Assembly (NCBI GenBank): GCA_019415525.1
Contig: DXZA01000067.1
Span: 380,204 to 444,203, forward strand
Origin: Tyzzerella sp.
GTDB lineage: Bacteria; Bacillota; Clostridia; Lachnospirales; Anaerotignaceae
Direction: 5' to 3'
DNA: 64,000 bases
The translations under genes and the position numbers were made by a program. The notes below the pieces were generated by a model. The model saw only the letters and a program-made list of their open reading frames with translations, had not been told where the DNA came from and ran no database searches. This document shows, one piece after another, positions 23,158 to 32,396 of this stretch; the stretch's first letter is position 1; each line of letters begins with the position of its first letter.

Positions 23158-23880
23158 TTATTTTATAGGATTTTTTGTAACCTTACCTGCTTTTCTTGGA
23201 TACTGCTTTGGAGTCTGTCGAACTTTTTTTATAATAACAAGACTGTGGGTAATATCACTTTTTGGTATTGATATTTTTTCTATTTTTATTATTTCTCCAC
23301 CAAGCTTTTCTATTGCTTTTCTGCCTTCATTAAGTTCATCTGTAACATCTGGACCTTTTAAAGATACAAATGTTCCTCCAACTTTTACAAAAGGAAGACA
23401 ATATTCTGAAAGTACAGCAAGATTTGCTACTGCTCTTGATATACACATATCATATTTTTCACGATACTCTTCACTCTGTCCACCATCTTCTGCTCTTGAA
23501 TGTACACAATTTACATTTTCAAGACCAAGATTTTTTACAACTTCCTCAAGAAAATTTATTCTTTTATTAAGTGAGTCTAAAAGAGTTATATTTATATGTG
23601 GAAATGCTATTTTTACAGGTATACCAGGAAAACCAGCACCTGTTCCAACATCAATAACATTCACATTTTCAGGAATTTCGATTTTTGATGCTATAGAAAC
23701 ACAATCAACAAAATGTTTCTGTATAACCTCTTTATCCTCAGTTATTGCTGTAAGGTTCATTTTTTCATTCCACTCAAGGAGCAAATCTTTATACATCATA
23801 AATTGCTTTACTTGGGTTTCATTTATATCAATACCGAGAGTTTTTAAGCTTTCGGAAAGAAGTTTTTCAATTTCAGTCAA
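23158..23880 (-). CDS. rsmG: 16S rRNA (guanine527-N7)-methyltransferase
   Basis: RsmG (GidB) methylates G527 of 16S rRNA with S-adenosylmethionine. The 240-residue protein has the SAM-binding motif NVIDVGTGAGFPGIPVKI (about 75-92), NLTAITEDKEVIQKHFVDC upstream, and SRAVANLAVLSEYCLPFVKVGG downstream, all typical. It is in the operon mnmE-mnmG-hypothetical-rsmG, the usual origin-proximal order. Loss of this enzyme is known to give low-level streptomycin resistance. Confidence 0.96.
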   Translation of the reverse strand: MTEIEKLLSESLKTLGIDINETQVKQFMMYKDLLLEWNEKMNLTAITEDKEVIQKHFVDCVSIASKIEIPENVNVIDVGTGAGFPGIPVKIAFPHINITLLDSLNKRINFLEEVVKNLGLENVNCVHSRAEDGGQSEEYREKYDMCISRAVANLAVLSEYCLPFVKVGGTFVSLKGPDVTDELNEGRKAIEKLGGEIIKIEKISIPKSDITHSLVIIKKVRQTPKQYPRKAGKVTKNPIK

Positions 23881-23886
23881 TATATT

Positions 23887-24327
23887 CTACTCCTTTTCTA
23901 TGTGATAAATTTTCCAATTTCCAAAACTGTCAGGCTCATTTATCATTTTAAGATTAATAATTTCTATTTTGCTTTTAGGCTGTTTTTTTACTGCTATTGA
24001 TACCTGTCTTAATGATGGTGAGCTTTTTTTTACTGAAATTAAATATTTATAGCTTTTTACACCTTCAAATATTGAATATATATCTTCAAAATTAACAGGC
24101 TCAATGACATTTTTACTTATATATCCCATAGCCTCATCAATATATTTATTATTTAATGCTTCAAGGAATGACTTTACAGTTCCATTTACATTAGGTATAG
24201 AAAAAAAGGGACTTCCTTTCTTTGGAACGCAAATACGATTACCTATTTCCGTTCTACCTTTATGAATAAATATATTTTTTGCTGTTGTATTATTTTTTTT
24301 GCCTAATTCTATAAATTGTGTATCCAA
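23887..24327 (-). CDS. Unknown protein inside the mnmG-rsmG operon
   Basis: The 146-residue protein is encoded between mnmG (36 bases upstream) and rsmG (6 bases downstream). It starts with TTG. No signal peptide or membrane helix is seen. A middle helical part (GTVKSFLEALNNKYIDEAMGYISKNV) followed by beta-rich YKYLISVKKSSPSLRQVSIAVKK looks like a small NTF2-like or DUF4878-like fold, but this is only a pattern. I do not recognise a named family. Its insertion in an otherwise conserved operon is unusual. Coding is supported by tight spacing and coherent composition. Confidence 0.65.
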   Translation of the reverse strand: MDTQFIELGKKNNTTAKNIFIHKGRTEIGNRICVPKKGSPFFSIPNVNGTVKSFLEALNNKYIDEAMGYISKNVIEPVNFEDIYSIFEGVKSYKYLISVKKSSPSLRQVSIAVKKQPKSKIEIINLKMINEPDSFGNWKIYHIEKE

Positions 24328-24362
24328 ATTTTCCTACACCTCCTAAAAATTTATATTATATA

Positions 24363-26249
24363 TTAATTTTTTCTTTTCATCTGTTCCATATATACAAGAA
24401 GTACTGATATATCAGCCGGTGAAACACCTGCTATTCTTGATGCATGACCTATTGATATAGGACGTATAGCATCAAGTTTTTGTTTTGCTTCAATACGAAG
24501 ACCACTTATTGTACTATAATCAATATCTTCTGGAAGAAGTCTATTTTCAAGCTTTTTAAATTGTTCAACCTGATTTAACTGCTGTTTTATATAACCTTCA
24601 TACTTAATTTGTATATTAACCTGTTCAGTTATTTCTGAATCAAGATTACATGGTCTATTTTTATCTATTGGTGCAAGTTTAAAATAATTAAGTTCAGGAC
24701 GTTTTATAAGTTCTGAAAGTCTTACACCAGATTTTATAGGAGTTGAACCATATTCTGCAAGAAGATTTAAAACTTCTTCTTTAGGTGTTATTATAACACT
24801 TTGAACACGTTCAATTTCTTCTGCTACAAGTCTTTCCTTCTCAAGAAGTCTTTCATATCTTTTTTCTGTAACAAGACCTACTTCATATCCAAGTTTTGTA
24901 AGTCTTTGGTCTGCATTATCCTGTCTTAAAAGAAGTCTATATTCTGCACGAGAAGTCATCATTCTATATGGTTCTTTACTTCCTTTTGTTACTATATCAT
25001 CAATAAGAACCCCTATATATGCATCTGAACGTTTAAGTATAAGTGGTTTTTCACCTTTTACATATTGTGCTGCATTTATACCACCTATTATACCTTGTGC
25101 AGCTGCTTCTTCATATCCACTTGTTCCATTAAACTGACCTGCACTGAAAAGACCTTTTATATTTTTGAATTCAAGGCTTAATTTAAGCTGTGTTGCATCT
25201 ATACAATCATATTCTATAGCATATGCTGTACGCATTATTTCACAATTTTCAAGACCAGGTACACTTCTATACATTTTAAGCTGAACATCTTCCGGTAAAG
25301 ATGTTGACATACCTTGAACATACATTTCATAAGTTCCTTCACCTTCAGGTTCAATAAAAATCTGATGGCGGTTTTTATCAGAGAAACGTACTATTTTATC
25401 TTCTATTGATGGACAATATCTTGTTCCTGTACCTTCTATAACACCTGCATACATAGGTGAACGATGAAGATTTTCTCTTATAATATTGTGAGTTTCTTCA
25501 TTTGTGTATGTAAGCCAACAAGGTATTTGTTCACGATAAATATCTTCAGATTTATTTTCGAATGAGAATGGTACTATATTTTCATCTCCATATTGTGGTT
25601 CCATTTTTGAAAAATCAACAGTTCTTTTATCTATACGAGCAGGAGTTCCTGTTTTGAAACGATAAAGTTTTACACCTAAATCCATAAGATTTTGGCTTAA
25701 TTTTGTTGCATTCATAAGGCCATTTGGACCACAATCCATAATTGTTTCACCATAAAGACAACGAGCTTTCATATATGTACCCATACAAAGTACAACTGCT
25801 TTACAACGGAAAATAGCATCTGAATGAGTGACAACACCTGTTACTTTTCCATCTTCAACAAGAATTTCTGTTACTTCGTTTTGACGAATTTTAAGATTTT
25901 CAGTATTTTCAAGTGTTTGTTTCATTGTTTCTTTATATCTATTTTTATCGGCCTGTGCTCTTAATGAATAAACGGCAGGGCCTTTTCCTGTATTAAGCAT
26001 TTTAGTTTGAATATATGTTTTATCTATATTCTTGCCCATTTCACCGCCAAGGGCATCTACTTCTTTAACAAGATGACCTTTTGAACTACCACCAATACTT
26101 GGATTGCAAGGCATCATTGCTACACTATCAAGGTTTATTGCAAACATTATAGTTTTAAGCCCCATACGAGCCGTCGCAAGAGCTGCTTCACAACCTGCGT
26201 GACCTCCGCCTATTACTATAACGTCTACTGAATCAGCTTCATATTTCAT
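24363..26249 (-). CDS. mnmG: tRNA uridine-5-carboxymethylaminomethyl enzyme MnmG
   Basis: MnmG (GidA), with MnmE, modifies U34 of several tRNAs using FAD, NADH, folate and glycine or ammonium. The 628-residue protein has the FAD motif IVIGGGHAGCEAALATARMG (residues 10-29), the family segments MMPCNPSIGGSSKGHLVKEVDALGGEMG and FNGTSGYEEAAAQG, and the C-terminal helical tRNA/MnmE-binding domain (about 550-620, with SRIAGVSPADISVLL). It follows mnmE by about 200 bases that hold a multi-hairpin repeat. Confidence 0.97.
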   Translation of the reverse strand: MKYEADSVDVIVIGGGHAGCEAALATARMGLKTIMFAINLDSVAMMPCNPSIGGSSKGHLVKEVDALGGEMGKNIDKTYIQTKMLNTGKGPAVYSLRAQADKNRYKETMKQTLENTENLKIRQNEVTEILVEDGKVTGVVTHSDAIFRCKAVVLCMGTYMKARCLYGETIMDCGPNGLMNATKLSQNLMDLGVKLYRFKTGTPARIDKRTVDFSKMEPQYGDENIVPFSFENKSEDIYREQIPCWLTYTNEETHNIIRENLHRSPMYAGVIEGTGTRYCPSIEDKIVRFSDKNRHQIFIEPEGEGTYEMYVQGMSTSLPEDVQLKMYRSVPGLENCEIMRTAYAIEYDCIDATQLKLSLEFKNIKGLFSAGQFNGTSGYEEAAAQGIIGGINAAQYVKGEKPLILKRSDAYIGVLIDDIVTKGSKEPYRMMTSRAEYRLLLRQDNADQRLTKLGYEVGLVTEKRYERLLEKERLVAEEIERVQSVIITPKEEVLNLLAEYGSTPIKSGVRLSELIKRPELNYFKLAPIDKNRPCNLDSEITEQVNIQIKYEGYIKQQLNQVEQFKKLENRLLPEDIDYSTISGLRIEAKQKLDAIRPISIGHASRIAGVSPADISVLLVYMEQMKRKN

Positions 26250-26283
26250 TTTTAATTCTCCTTAAAATAAATTAACAAATCTT

Positions 26284-26436
26284 AAGGGCGTAGCCCTTAT
26301 GGGGTTTGGGGCGTAGCCCCAAAATTGTATTTTTTGTTTTAATAAGTTTTTGTTATTAATTCTTTGTCAAACTTTCTTTTAGAAAGTTTGCAGGGTTTGG
26401 GACAGAGTCCCAAAGGTTTTTTAGGGGCGTAGCCCC
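26284..26436. repeat. Multi-hairpin intergenic repeat (five hairpins)
   Basis: The stretch between mnmE and mnmG has five perfect hairpins: AAGGGCGTAGCCCTT (26284-26298), TTTGGGGCGTAGCCCCAAA (26305-26323), CAAACTTTC/GAAAGTTTG (26368-26390), TTTGGGAC/GTCCCAAA (26396-26414) and GGGGCGTAGCCCC (26424-26436). Three share the GGGCGTAGCCC core. It is more GC-rich than its surroundings. It looks like a dispersed REP-like intergenic repeat; copies elsewhere cannot be checked here. Confidence 0.7.
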
Positions 26437-26450
26437 GTTTTTTATAAAAT

Positions 26451-27845
26451 TTATTTACCAAGACAGAAACGAGAGAATATTCTGTCAATAATTTCCTCAT
26501 CAACACTTTCTCCTGTTATTTCTCCAAGATAACGAAGGGCATCTTGTAAATCCATAGAAATAAAATCTTCAGGCATACGTGTTTCTATTGTTATTTTTGC
26601 CTTTTCCATACTTTCTTTTGCATAGTAAAGAGAATTTTTATGACGAACATTTCCTATCATTACTTCATCAGAAATATTTACATCACCTGTCATAAACATA
26701 TCTTTTATTCTATCAGTAAGGTTTTCAATGCCTTCATTTTCTTTTACTGACAGACTTATTATATCATTTTCATTTACATACTCAAGTAGTTTTTGTTTAT
26801 CAAGTTTATTTTCAAGGTCTGATTTATTTAAAATAATAAGTGATTTTTTATCTTTTATAAAATCAAGAATTTCTATATCTTCATTATCAAGTTCTCTAGA
26901 TGAATCAAGCATCATAAGAACAAGGTCTGCTTTTTGTGCATAGTCTTTTGATTTTGAAACACCCATTTTTTCTACGATATCACCTGTTTCTCTTATTCCT
27001 GCGGTATCAACTATTTTTACAGGTATACCATCTATATTCATAAACTCCTCAACAGTATCTCTTGTTGTTCCTGGGATATCTGTTACTATGGCTCTATCCT
27101 CTTCAAGAAATCTATTTAAAAGAGATGATTTTCCTACATTTGGCTTTCCAAGTATTACTGTTTCTATACCTTCTTGAACTATTTTACCTCTGTCAGCAGT
27201 TTCAAGAAGTCTATTTATATCTTTTAAAACTTCATCAGATTGTTTATACATATTGTTATATGTTTCTTCTTCAATATCATGTTCAGGATAATCAATTGCA
27301 ACTTCTATTGATGCAATCATATCAAGAAGTCTATCTCTTATAGCATTAACTGCTTCTTTAAGTTTACCTTCAAGTCTACCTACAGCAGCCTGTCTTGACA
27401 TATCTGTTTTTGAATTTATAACATCAATAACAGCTTCTGCTTGTGAAAGGTCTATTCTACCATTTAAAAATGCTCTTTTTGTAAATTCCCCTGGTTCTGC
27501 AAGTCTTGCACCACTATTTAATATGGATTCAAGAACTTTTTTTACAACAACAGTTCCACCATGACAGTTTATTTCAACTATATCATCTTTTGTATATGTG
27601 TTTGGAGCTTTCATAACAGTAACAAGAACTTCATCTATTATATTTCCTGTCTTTATATCATATACAGTACCATATGAAACTGTGTGACTTTTCTTATCTT
27701 TAAGTTTAATTCCTTTTATACTTTTAAAAATTTTATCTGCAATATCTATTGAACCATTACCACTTATACGTACAATACCTATACCACCACTTCCGGCAGG
27801 TGTTGATATTGCTGCAATTATATCATCTAATGATGTTCCTTTCAT
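26451..27845 (-). CDS. mnmE: tRNA modification GTPase MnmE
   Basis: The 464-residue partner of MnmG has an N-terminal folate-binding domain (DDIIAAISTPAGSGGIGIVRISG at 5-27) and a helical middle. The inserted G domain shows G1 GKPNVGKSS (about 235-243), DIPGTTRD, DTAG (G3) and NKSD (G4). The protein ends in FCLGK, matching the C-terminal C-x-GK motif needed for catalysis. The ribosome site is aaggggtg. It is the first gene of the mnmE-mnmG-rsmG run, separated from jag by a hairpin terminator. Confidence 0.97.
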   Translation of the reverse strand: MKGTSLDDIIAAISTPAGSGGIGIVRISGNGSIDIADKIFKSIKGIKLKDKKSHTVSYGTVYDIKTGNIIDEVLVTVMKAPNTYTKDDIVEINCHGGTVVVKKVLESILNSGARLAEPGEFTKRAFLNGRIDLSQAEAVIDVINSKTDMSRQAAVGRLEGKLKEAVNAIRDRLLDMIASIEVAIDYPEHDIEEETYNNMYKQSDEVLKDINRLLETADRGKIVQEGIETVILGKPNVGKSSLLNRFLEEDRAIVTDIPGTTRDTVEEFMNIDGIPVKIVDTAGIRETGDIVEKMGVSKSKDYAQKADLVLMMLDSSRELDNEDIEILDFIKDKKSLIILNKSDLENKLDKQKLLEYVNENDIISLSVKENEGIENLTDRIKDMFMTGDVNISDEVMIGNVRHKNSLYYAKESMEKAKITIETRMPEDFISMDLQDALRYLGEITGESVDEEIIDRIFSRFCLGK

Positions 27846-27890
27846 TATGACACCCCTTTTTATATTTGAAATACTTAATTTTTATAATTA

Positions 27891-27930
27891 AAATACCCGA
27901 TACTTTCAAAAATAAGAAATTATCGGGTAG
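27891..27930 (-). terminator. Hairpin terminator after jag
   Basis: TACCCGATA (27894-27902) and TATCGGGTA (27921-27929) pair across an 18-base loop; the minus strand continues T-rich. It lies between jag and mnmE. Confidence 0.65.
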
Positions 27931-27940
27931 TGTCTTTTAT

Positions 27941-28567
27941 TTACTGCTGATTTTTTAAAACTATAACAACATTACGATATGGCTCTTCACCTTCGCTATA
28001 TGTTGTAACATATCTATCGTTCTGAAGTGCTGAATGAATTATTCTTCTTTCATAAGGATTCATTGGCTCAAGAACAACGCTCTTTCTTGTCTGTTTAACT
28101 TTTTTTGCAAGATTAAGAGCAAGAGTTTCAAGAGTTTCTTTTCTTCTTTGACGATAATTTTCAGTATCCATTGATATACTGATGTATGGTCCGTTGCCTT
28201 TATTGACAACAAGATTTACAAGATACTGTATTGAATCAAGAGTTTGACCTCTTTTTCCAATAAGTACACCCATATCGTCACCACTTAACTCTATTGAAAG
28301 CTGTTTATCCTTAAGTTTTGTATCAATATTTACTATTATACCCATAGCAAGAAACATTTCTCTAAGGAAGTTTTCTGCTATTTTTTCTGGGTTAAATTTT
28401 CTTTTAACTTTTACAACGGCATTTTTGGCACCAAACATACCAAGAAATCCTTTTGAACCTTCATCAATTACAGTTATTTCAACTTCTTCTCTTGTAAGGT
28501 TCATTTCTTGAAGGGCTTCATTCACAGCATCATCTACGGTTTTTCCTGATTTTTCGAGTTCATCCAT
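27941..28567 (-). CDS. jag: RNA-binding protein Jag/KhpB
   Basis: The 208-residue protein has an N-terminal Jag domain (KSGKTVDDAVNEALQEMNLTREEVEITVIDEGSKGFLGMFG), a type II KH domain (LSGDDMGVLIGKRGQTLDSIQYLVNLV) and a C-terminal R3H domain (MNPYERRIIHSALQ). It binds RNA, partners with KhpA in other Firmicutes and is linked to division and wall growth. The start lies 2 bases after the yidC stop, so translation is coupled, and rpmH-rnpA-yidD-yidC-jag form one operon. Confidence 0.95.
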   Translation of the reverse strand: MDELEKSGKTVDDAVNEALQEMNLTREEVEITVIDEGSKGFLGMFGAKNAVVKVKRKFNPEKIAENFLREMFLAMGIIVNIDTKLKDKQLSIELSGDDMGVLIGKRGQTLDSIQYLVNLVVNKGNGPYISISMDTENYRQRRKETLETLALNLAKKVKQTRKSVVLEPMNPYERRIIHSALQNDRYVTTYSEGEEPYRNVVIVLKNQQ

Positions 28568-28569
28568 GA

Positions 28570-29589
28570 TTATAATGCTGCCCCTTTCTCATCTTTATTT
28601 TTAAAATATTTCTGTAATACTATCTGCTGTCCCATCTGGAAAAGATTACTTACTGTCCAGTAAAGACCAAGACCGGCAGGAAGTGTTACAGTCATAACAC
28701 CCATCATTATAGGCATTACCATATTCATTGTTTTCATTGTTGCTGCTGTTGGGTCATCCGGATTCTGTGATGGTTGATTTTTCATCATAACTTTTGTTGA
28801 AAGCCAAGTTGTACCACCTGATAATATAGGAAGTATTAATTCAGGGAAACGGATACCCGGATTTTCTATAAGATGGATAAAAAGGAAGTTTTCCATCTGA
28901 TTTTTCTGTGCAAGAAGCGGTATAAGGTCTTTTCCACTATCACCTAAAACAGCAAGTATCTGGTCCCAGTTACTTGATGTAAGTGAGTTTACAACCTGAA
29001 CAATATCTTTTGCACTATTCATATCAAGCTGTACCTTCATTGAATCCGCTACCTGTGTTGCAAATCCTCCAATTGCGTCCATTCTAAGGTCAAGAGGAAC
29101 TGAAAGAAGTGTATTTGCTATTGCATTATAATTATCTGCAACAACATCTACATATACATATGCTTGTTGGAAAATGTAAAACAATGCATATAAAATAGGA
29201 AGCTGTATAAGTAAAGGAAGACAGCCACCAAACATATTTATACCATTCTTTTTCTGGAACTCTTGCATTTCATATGCCATTCTCTGCTGTGATTCCTGGT
29301 CATTCTTTCCTGCATATTTAGCTCTAATTTTATTTAATTCAGGCTGAAGTTTTTGCATTTTATATGTTGATTTTTGTTGTTTAACCATAAGAGGAAAAAG
29401 AACAAGCTTAACAATAATTGTAAAAAGAATTATTGCTATACCAAGAGAGCCTGACTGTATAAACGAATAAATAAAGTTAAATAATATATTGTAGATAAAA
29501 CCCAAAAAGTTTGCTATAGGACCAACTATAACTCCGGGCTTTCTTGCAGCAAGAAGTCCTGCTGAAGAAATTGCTAACGATTCTAACAC
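28570..29589 (-). CDS. yidC: Membrane protein insertase YidC/SpoIIIJ
   Basis: The 339-residue YidC/Oxa1 insertase places membrane proteins with or without SecYEG. Hydrophobic helices are at about 20-45 (IVGPIANFLGFIYNILFNFIYSF), 48-70, 120-145, 235-255 and 285-320. The cytoplasmic hairpin KQQKSTYKMQKLQPELNKIRAKYAGKNDQESQQRM contains the expected basic segment, and the first helices contain the conserved Arg-free groove region. It has no lipobox, unlike many Bacilli homologues. It lies in the conserved rnpA-yidD-yidC-jag operon. Confidence 0.96.
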   Translation of the reverse strand: MLESLAISSAGLLAARKPGVIVGPIANFLGFIYNILFNFIYSFIQSGSLGIAIILFTIIVKLVLFPLMVKQQKSTYKMQKLQPELNKIRAKYAGKNDQESQQRMAYEMQEFQKKNGINMFGGCLPLLIQLPILYALFYIFQQAYVYVDVVADNYNAIANTLLSVPLDLRMDAIGGFATQVADSMKVQLDMNSAKDIVQVVNSLTSSNWDQILAVLGDSGKDLIPLLAQKNQMENFLFIHLIENPGIRFPELILPILSGGTTWLSTKVMMKNQPSQNPDDPTAATMKTMNMVMPIMMGVMTVTLPAGLGLYWTVSNLFQMGQQIVLQKYFKNKDEKGAAL

Positions 29590-29639
29590 TTTTTTGCCTC
29601 CTTAAACCGATGACTCATCAATCGAATATATGAAATTTT

Positions 29640-29852
29640 TTAGGGTACAGGGTCATATCCTCCCTCGTGAAAAGGATGACACTTTAAAAGTCGTCTTATA
29701 GTAAGGTATCCACCTTTAAATATGCCATGTTTTGATATTGCTTCAAAAGCATATTGAGAACATGTCGGTGTAAATCGACAATGAGGCCCTAAAGCCGGAG
29801 ATATGCATTTCTGATAAAAACGAATAAGAAATAATAAAAATTTTTTAATCAT
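29640..29852 (-). CDS. yidD: Membrane protein insertion efficiency factor YidD
   Basis: The protein is short (70 residues) with the full YidD pattern: LIRFYQKCISPALGPHCRFTPTCSQYAFEAI then KGGYLTIRRLLKCHPFHEGGYDPVP. The three cysteines of the CxxxxTCSxY and KCHP regions are present. A longer frame reaches 29891 but begins inside rnpA. ATG 29852 has gaaggaaag before it and is typical. It starts 4 bases past the end of rnpA. It helps membrane protein insertion together with YidC. Confidence 0.95.
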   Translation of the reverse strand: MIKKFLLFLIRFYQKCISPALGPHCRFTPTCSQYAFEAISKHGIFKGGYLTIRRLLKCHPFHEGGYDPVP

Positions 29853-29856
29853 TATT

Positions 29857-30231
29857 TCACTTTCCTTCTTTATTTTTATGAAATAATACAATTTCTGATT
29901 TTATCAAATTATGTTTTTTCATAAGATGCTTTAAAGATTTATCTAAAGTAAAATAATCAAGGTTTGCTGAAGAAACCCTTGCTATAACCACAATATCAAA
30001 ACCGGATTTTATGTCCTTTTCCATGAGTCTGTAACTTTCACGAATAAGTCTTGTAACCCTTGAACGGGTAACACTTTTACCAACCTTTTTGCTTACAGAT
30101 ATACCAAGACGATTTATATCTTTATTATTTTTTTGTACATACATAACAAGATGTTTGTTAGCTATTGATTTTCCTCTGTTATATACATATCTAAAATGTT
30201 GGTTCTTTTTTAGAGATTCAGTAAATTCCAC
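29857..30231 (-). CDS. rnpA: Ribonuclease P protein component
   Basis: The 124-residue basic protein assists the RNase P RNA in 5' maturation of tRNA. It has the N-terminal F-x-Y motif region (NQHFRYVYNRGKS), the left-handed crossover with basic residues (GISVSKKVGKSVTRSRVTRLIRESYR) and the usual following helix. The RNR signature, normally NRxKR, reads SRVTR here, so the Asn and the Lys are replaced; the flanking arginines are kept. It lies between rpmH and yidD as expected. Confidence 0.95.
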   Translation of the reverse strand: MEFTESLKKNQHFRYVYNRGKSIANKHLVMYVQKNNKDINRLGISVSKKVGKSVTRSRVTRLIRESYRLMEKDIKSGFDIVVIARVSSANLDYFTLDKSLKHLMKKHNLIKSEIVLFHKNKEGK

Positions 30232-30339
30232 TTTTATTCTCCTTCGGACAAAAGCTTAAATCCGTCAAAATAAACTACATATTATAAAAGGCCACTATAT
30301 GCGGCCTTATTATAGTAGTAAGTATATAGAACTTTTAGA

Positions 30340-30474
30340 TTATGCGGATAATACTTTTCTTCCTTTTCTTCTTCTAGCTGCTAATACTTTTCTTCCGTTT
30401 GCTGTACTCATTCTTTTTCTGAAGCCATGTACTTTACTTCTCTGTCTTTTCTTTGGCTGGAATGTCATTTTCAT
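30340..30474 (-). CDS. rpmH: 50S ribosomal protein L34
   Basis: 44 residues, MKMTFQPKKRQRSKVHGFRK followed by RMSTANGRKVLAARRRKGRKVLSA, the standard L34 sequence of the large ribosomal subunit. The frame is open further upstream, but ATG 30474 has aggaggtgc at correct spacing and gives the normal N-terminus. It is the first gene of the leftward operon from the origin. Confidence 0.97.
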   Translation of the reverse strand: MKMTFQPKKRQRSKVHGFRKRMSTANGRKVLAARRRKGRKVLSA

Positions 30475-30628
30475 TTTTGTGCACCTCCTTTTATTGCATA
30501 GCTTATCCTTGCTCCCATGCAAGCACTGCTACTATTATATTAAAAATTTACTCCTACGTCAAGAAAATTTATATTGTAAATAAAGTATTTTTGAGACTTT
30601 TTTGGACTTTTAATATTTTAAAATAAAT

Positions 30629-31012
30629 ATGGATAAATTATTTTTATTAACATAGATACTATAACTATACTGTTGATAAAATTTAAAAATTTTGTCGGTA
30701 ACCGCTTTTTTTCTTGATAAACAATCAGTATTTTGTTATTATTATTAGAGTTATACACATTTTAAACAATTGTTGATATTTATTTTTGTTTGTAGTTCTA
30801 AGTTGTCCACATTCTGTTGATAAGTCTGTGTATAAGTTATAATAATTATTAAAAGATACTTCATTTTTACACAAATTTACAAAACACGACAGTGAAAAAC
30901 TTTGTCCACAGCCGTGTTTATATCTTTTTTTGTGAATTTTTTTATCTGGAATTTATTTTTGTTAATAACAGTTTATATTTTTCTATGTGTATAAAATTAT
31001 TTTTTATCCACA
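30629..31012. other. oriC: oriC, upstream DnaA-box cluster
   Basis: The gap between rpmH and dnaA (30475-31049) holds many DnaA boxes: TTATACACA (30751), TTGTCCACA (30803 and 30902), TGTGTATAA (30827 and 30986) and TTATCCACA (31004). Weaker matches are TGTTGATAA at 30671 and 30815 and TATGGATAA at 30629. This is the dnaA-upstream half of a bipartite Firmicutes origin and also the dnaA promoter area, allowing autoregulation. Confidence 0.92.
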
Positions 31013-31049
31013 TTTTTTTAACCGTTTTTTTAAGGAGGAATTTTTATAT

Positions 31050-32390
31050 ATGAACCAGGTAACAGAATACTGGAATGAGGCTTTAAAAATTATAGAGGAG
31101 GAAAGTTCTTCTCTTGTAAGTTTTGAGACCTGGATTATGCCTTTAGTTCCTGTTGAAATAGAAGGAAACAACTTTATTCTTCAAATAGGTGACTCTTTTT
31201 ATAAGGAAATGATTGAAAAAAGATATATGGCTCTTATAAAAAATTCAATCAAAAAAGTTACTTCAAAAGAATATAATATATTGATTTTCACAGAAGATGA
31301 ATTAAAAGAAAGAAATAATCCAAAAAAGGTAAAAGAAACAAAACCTGTAACTAATGTTGAAAGTGTAGGTAATCTTAATCCAAGATACGTTTTTAGTTCA
31401 TTTGTTGTTGGTAACAGCAATCGTATGGCACATGCGGCTTCTTTAGCTGTTGCTGAATCACCAGCAGATGCTTATAATCCACTTTTCCTTTATGGTGGTG
31501 TTGGTCTTGGAAAAACTCATCTTATGCATTCAATAGCTCATTACATACTTGAGCATAATCCTGATAAAAAAGTTCTTTATGCCTCAAGTGAAACTTTTAC
31601 AAACGAACTTATAAATTCTATTAAAAACAATAAAAATGAAGAATTTAGAAATAAATATAGAAATATAGACGTTCTTCTTATCGATGATATACAGTTTATT
31701 TCTCAAAAAGAAAGTACACAGGAAGAATTTTTCCATACATTTAATACTCTTCATGAGTCAAATAAACAAATTATAATTTCTTCTGACCGTCCTCCAAAAG
31801 AAATCAAAACTCTTGAAGATAGATTAAGAAGTCGTTTTGAATGGGGACTTATTGCTGATATTCAGCCACCAGACTATGAAACAAGAATTGCTATTTTACA
31901 GAAAAAAGCTGATACTGACGGCCTTACTGTTCCTAATGAAGTTATGGCTTTTATAGCTAAATGTATTGTTTCAAATATTCGTGAGCTTGAAGGTGCTCTT
32001 ACAAGAATTGTTGCTTATGCATCTCTTACAAATCAAGAAATAACAATAGAACTTGCTGAAAGTGCTCTTAAAGATATATTTAGTGAACAATCAGTTGTGC
32101 AAATAACTCCTGAACTTATACAGGAAGTTGTTGCTAACTACTATAATATACGTGCTGAAGATATTACAGGTAGTAAAAAGCCTAAAAATATAGCTTTTCC
32201 AAGACAAATTGCTATGTATCTTTCTAGAAAAATACTTGATATATCTCTTCCTAAAATAGGAGAACATTTTGGTGGACGTGACCATTCTACTGTTATTCAT
32301 GCTTGTACAAAAATAGAAAAGGAACTTGAAAAAGACCCTTCATTACAAAAAACAATAATAGAAATAGAAAAACGTATTAAAGGACAATAA
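31050..32390 (+). CDS. dnaA: Chromosomal replication initiator DnaA
   Basis: The 446-residue AAA+ initiator binds DnaA boxes and opens oriC. Domain I (VTEYWNEALKIIEEESSSLVSFETWI) is followed by a short linker. The AAA+ domain has Walker A GGVGLGKTHL, Walker B LLIDDIQF and an R-finger region RLRSRFEWGL. The C-terminal DNA-binding domain includes the signature GGRDHSTVIHACTKIE. The frame opens at 30987, but ATG 31050 has taaggagga upstream and the normal N-terminus. Both flanks carry DnaA boxes. Confidence 0.98.
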   Translation: MNQVTEYWNEALKIIEEESSSLVSFETWIMPLVPVEIEGNNFILQIGDSFYKEMIEKRYMALIKNSIKKVTSKEYNILIFTEDELKERNNPKKVKETKPVTNVESVGNLNPRYVFSSFVVGNSNRMAHAASLAVAESPADAYNPLFLYGGVGLGKTHLMHSIAHYILEHNPDKKVLYASSETFTNELINSIKNNKNEEFRNKYRNIDVLLIDDIQFISQKESTQEEFFHTFNTLHESNKQIIISSDRPPKEIKTLEDRLRSRFEWGLIADIQPPDYETRIAILQKKADTDGLTVPNEVMAFIAKCIVSNIRELEGALTRIVAYASLTNQEITIELAESALKDIFSEQSVVQITPELIQEVVANYYNIRAEDITGSKKPKNIAFPRQIAMYLSRKILDISLPKIGEHFGGRDHSTVIHACTKIEKELEKDPSLQKTIIEIEKRIKGQ

Positions 32391-32396
32391 TTATAT

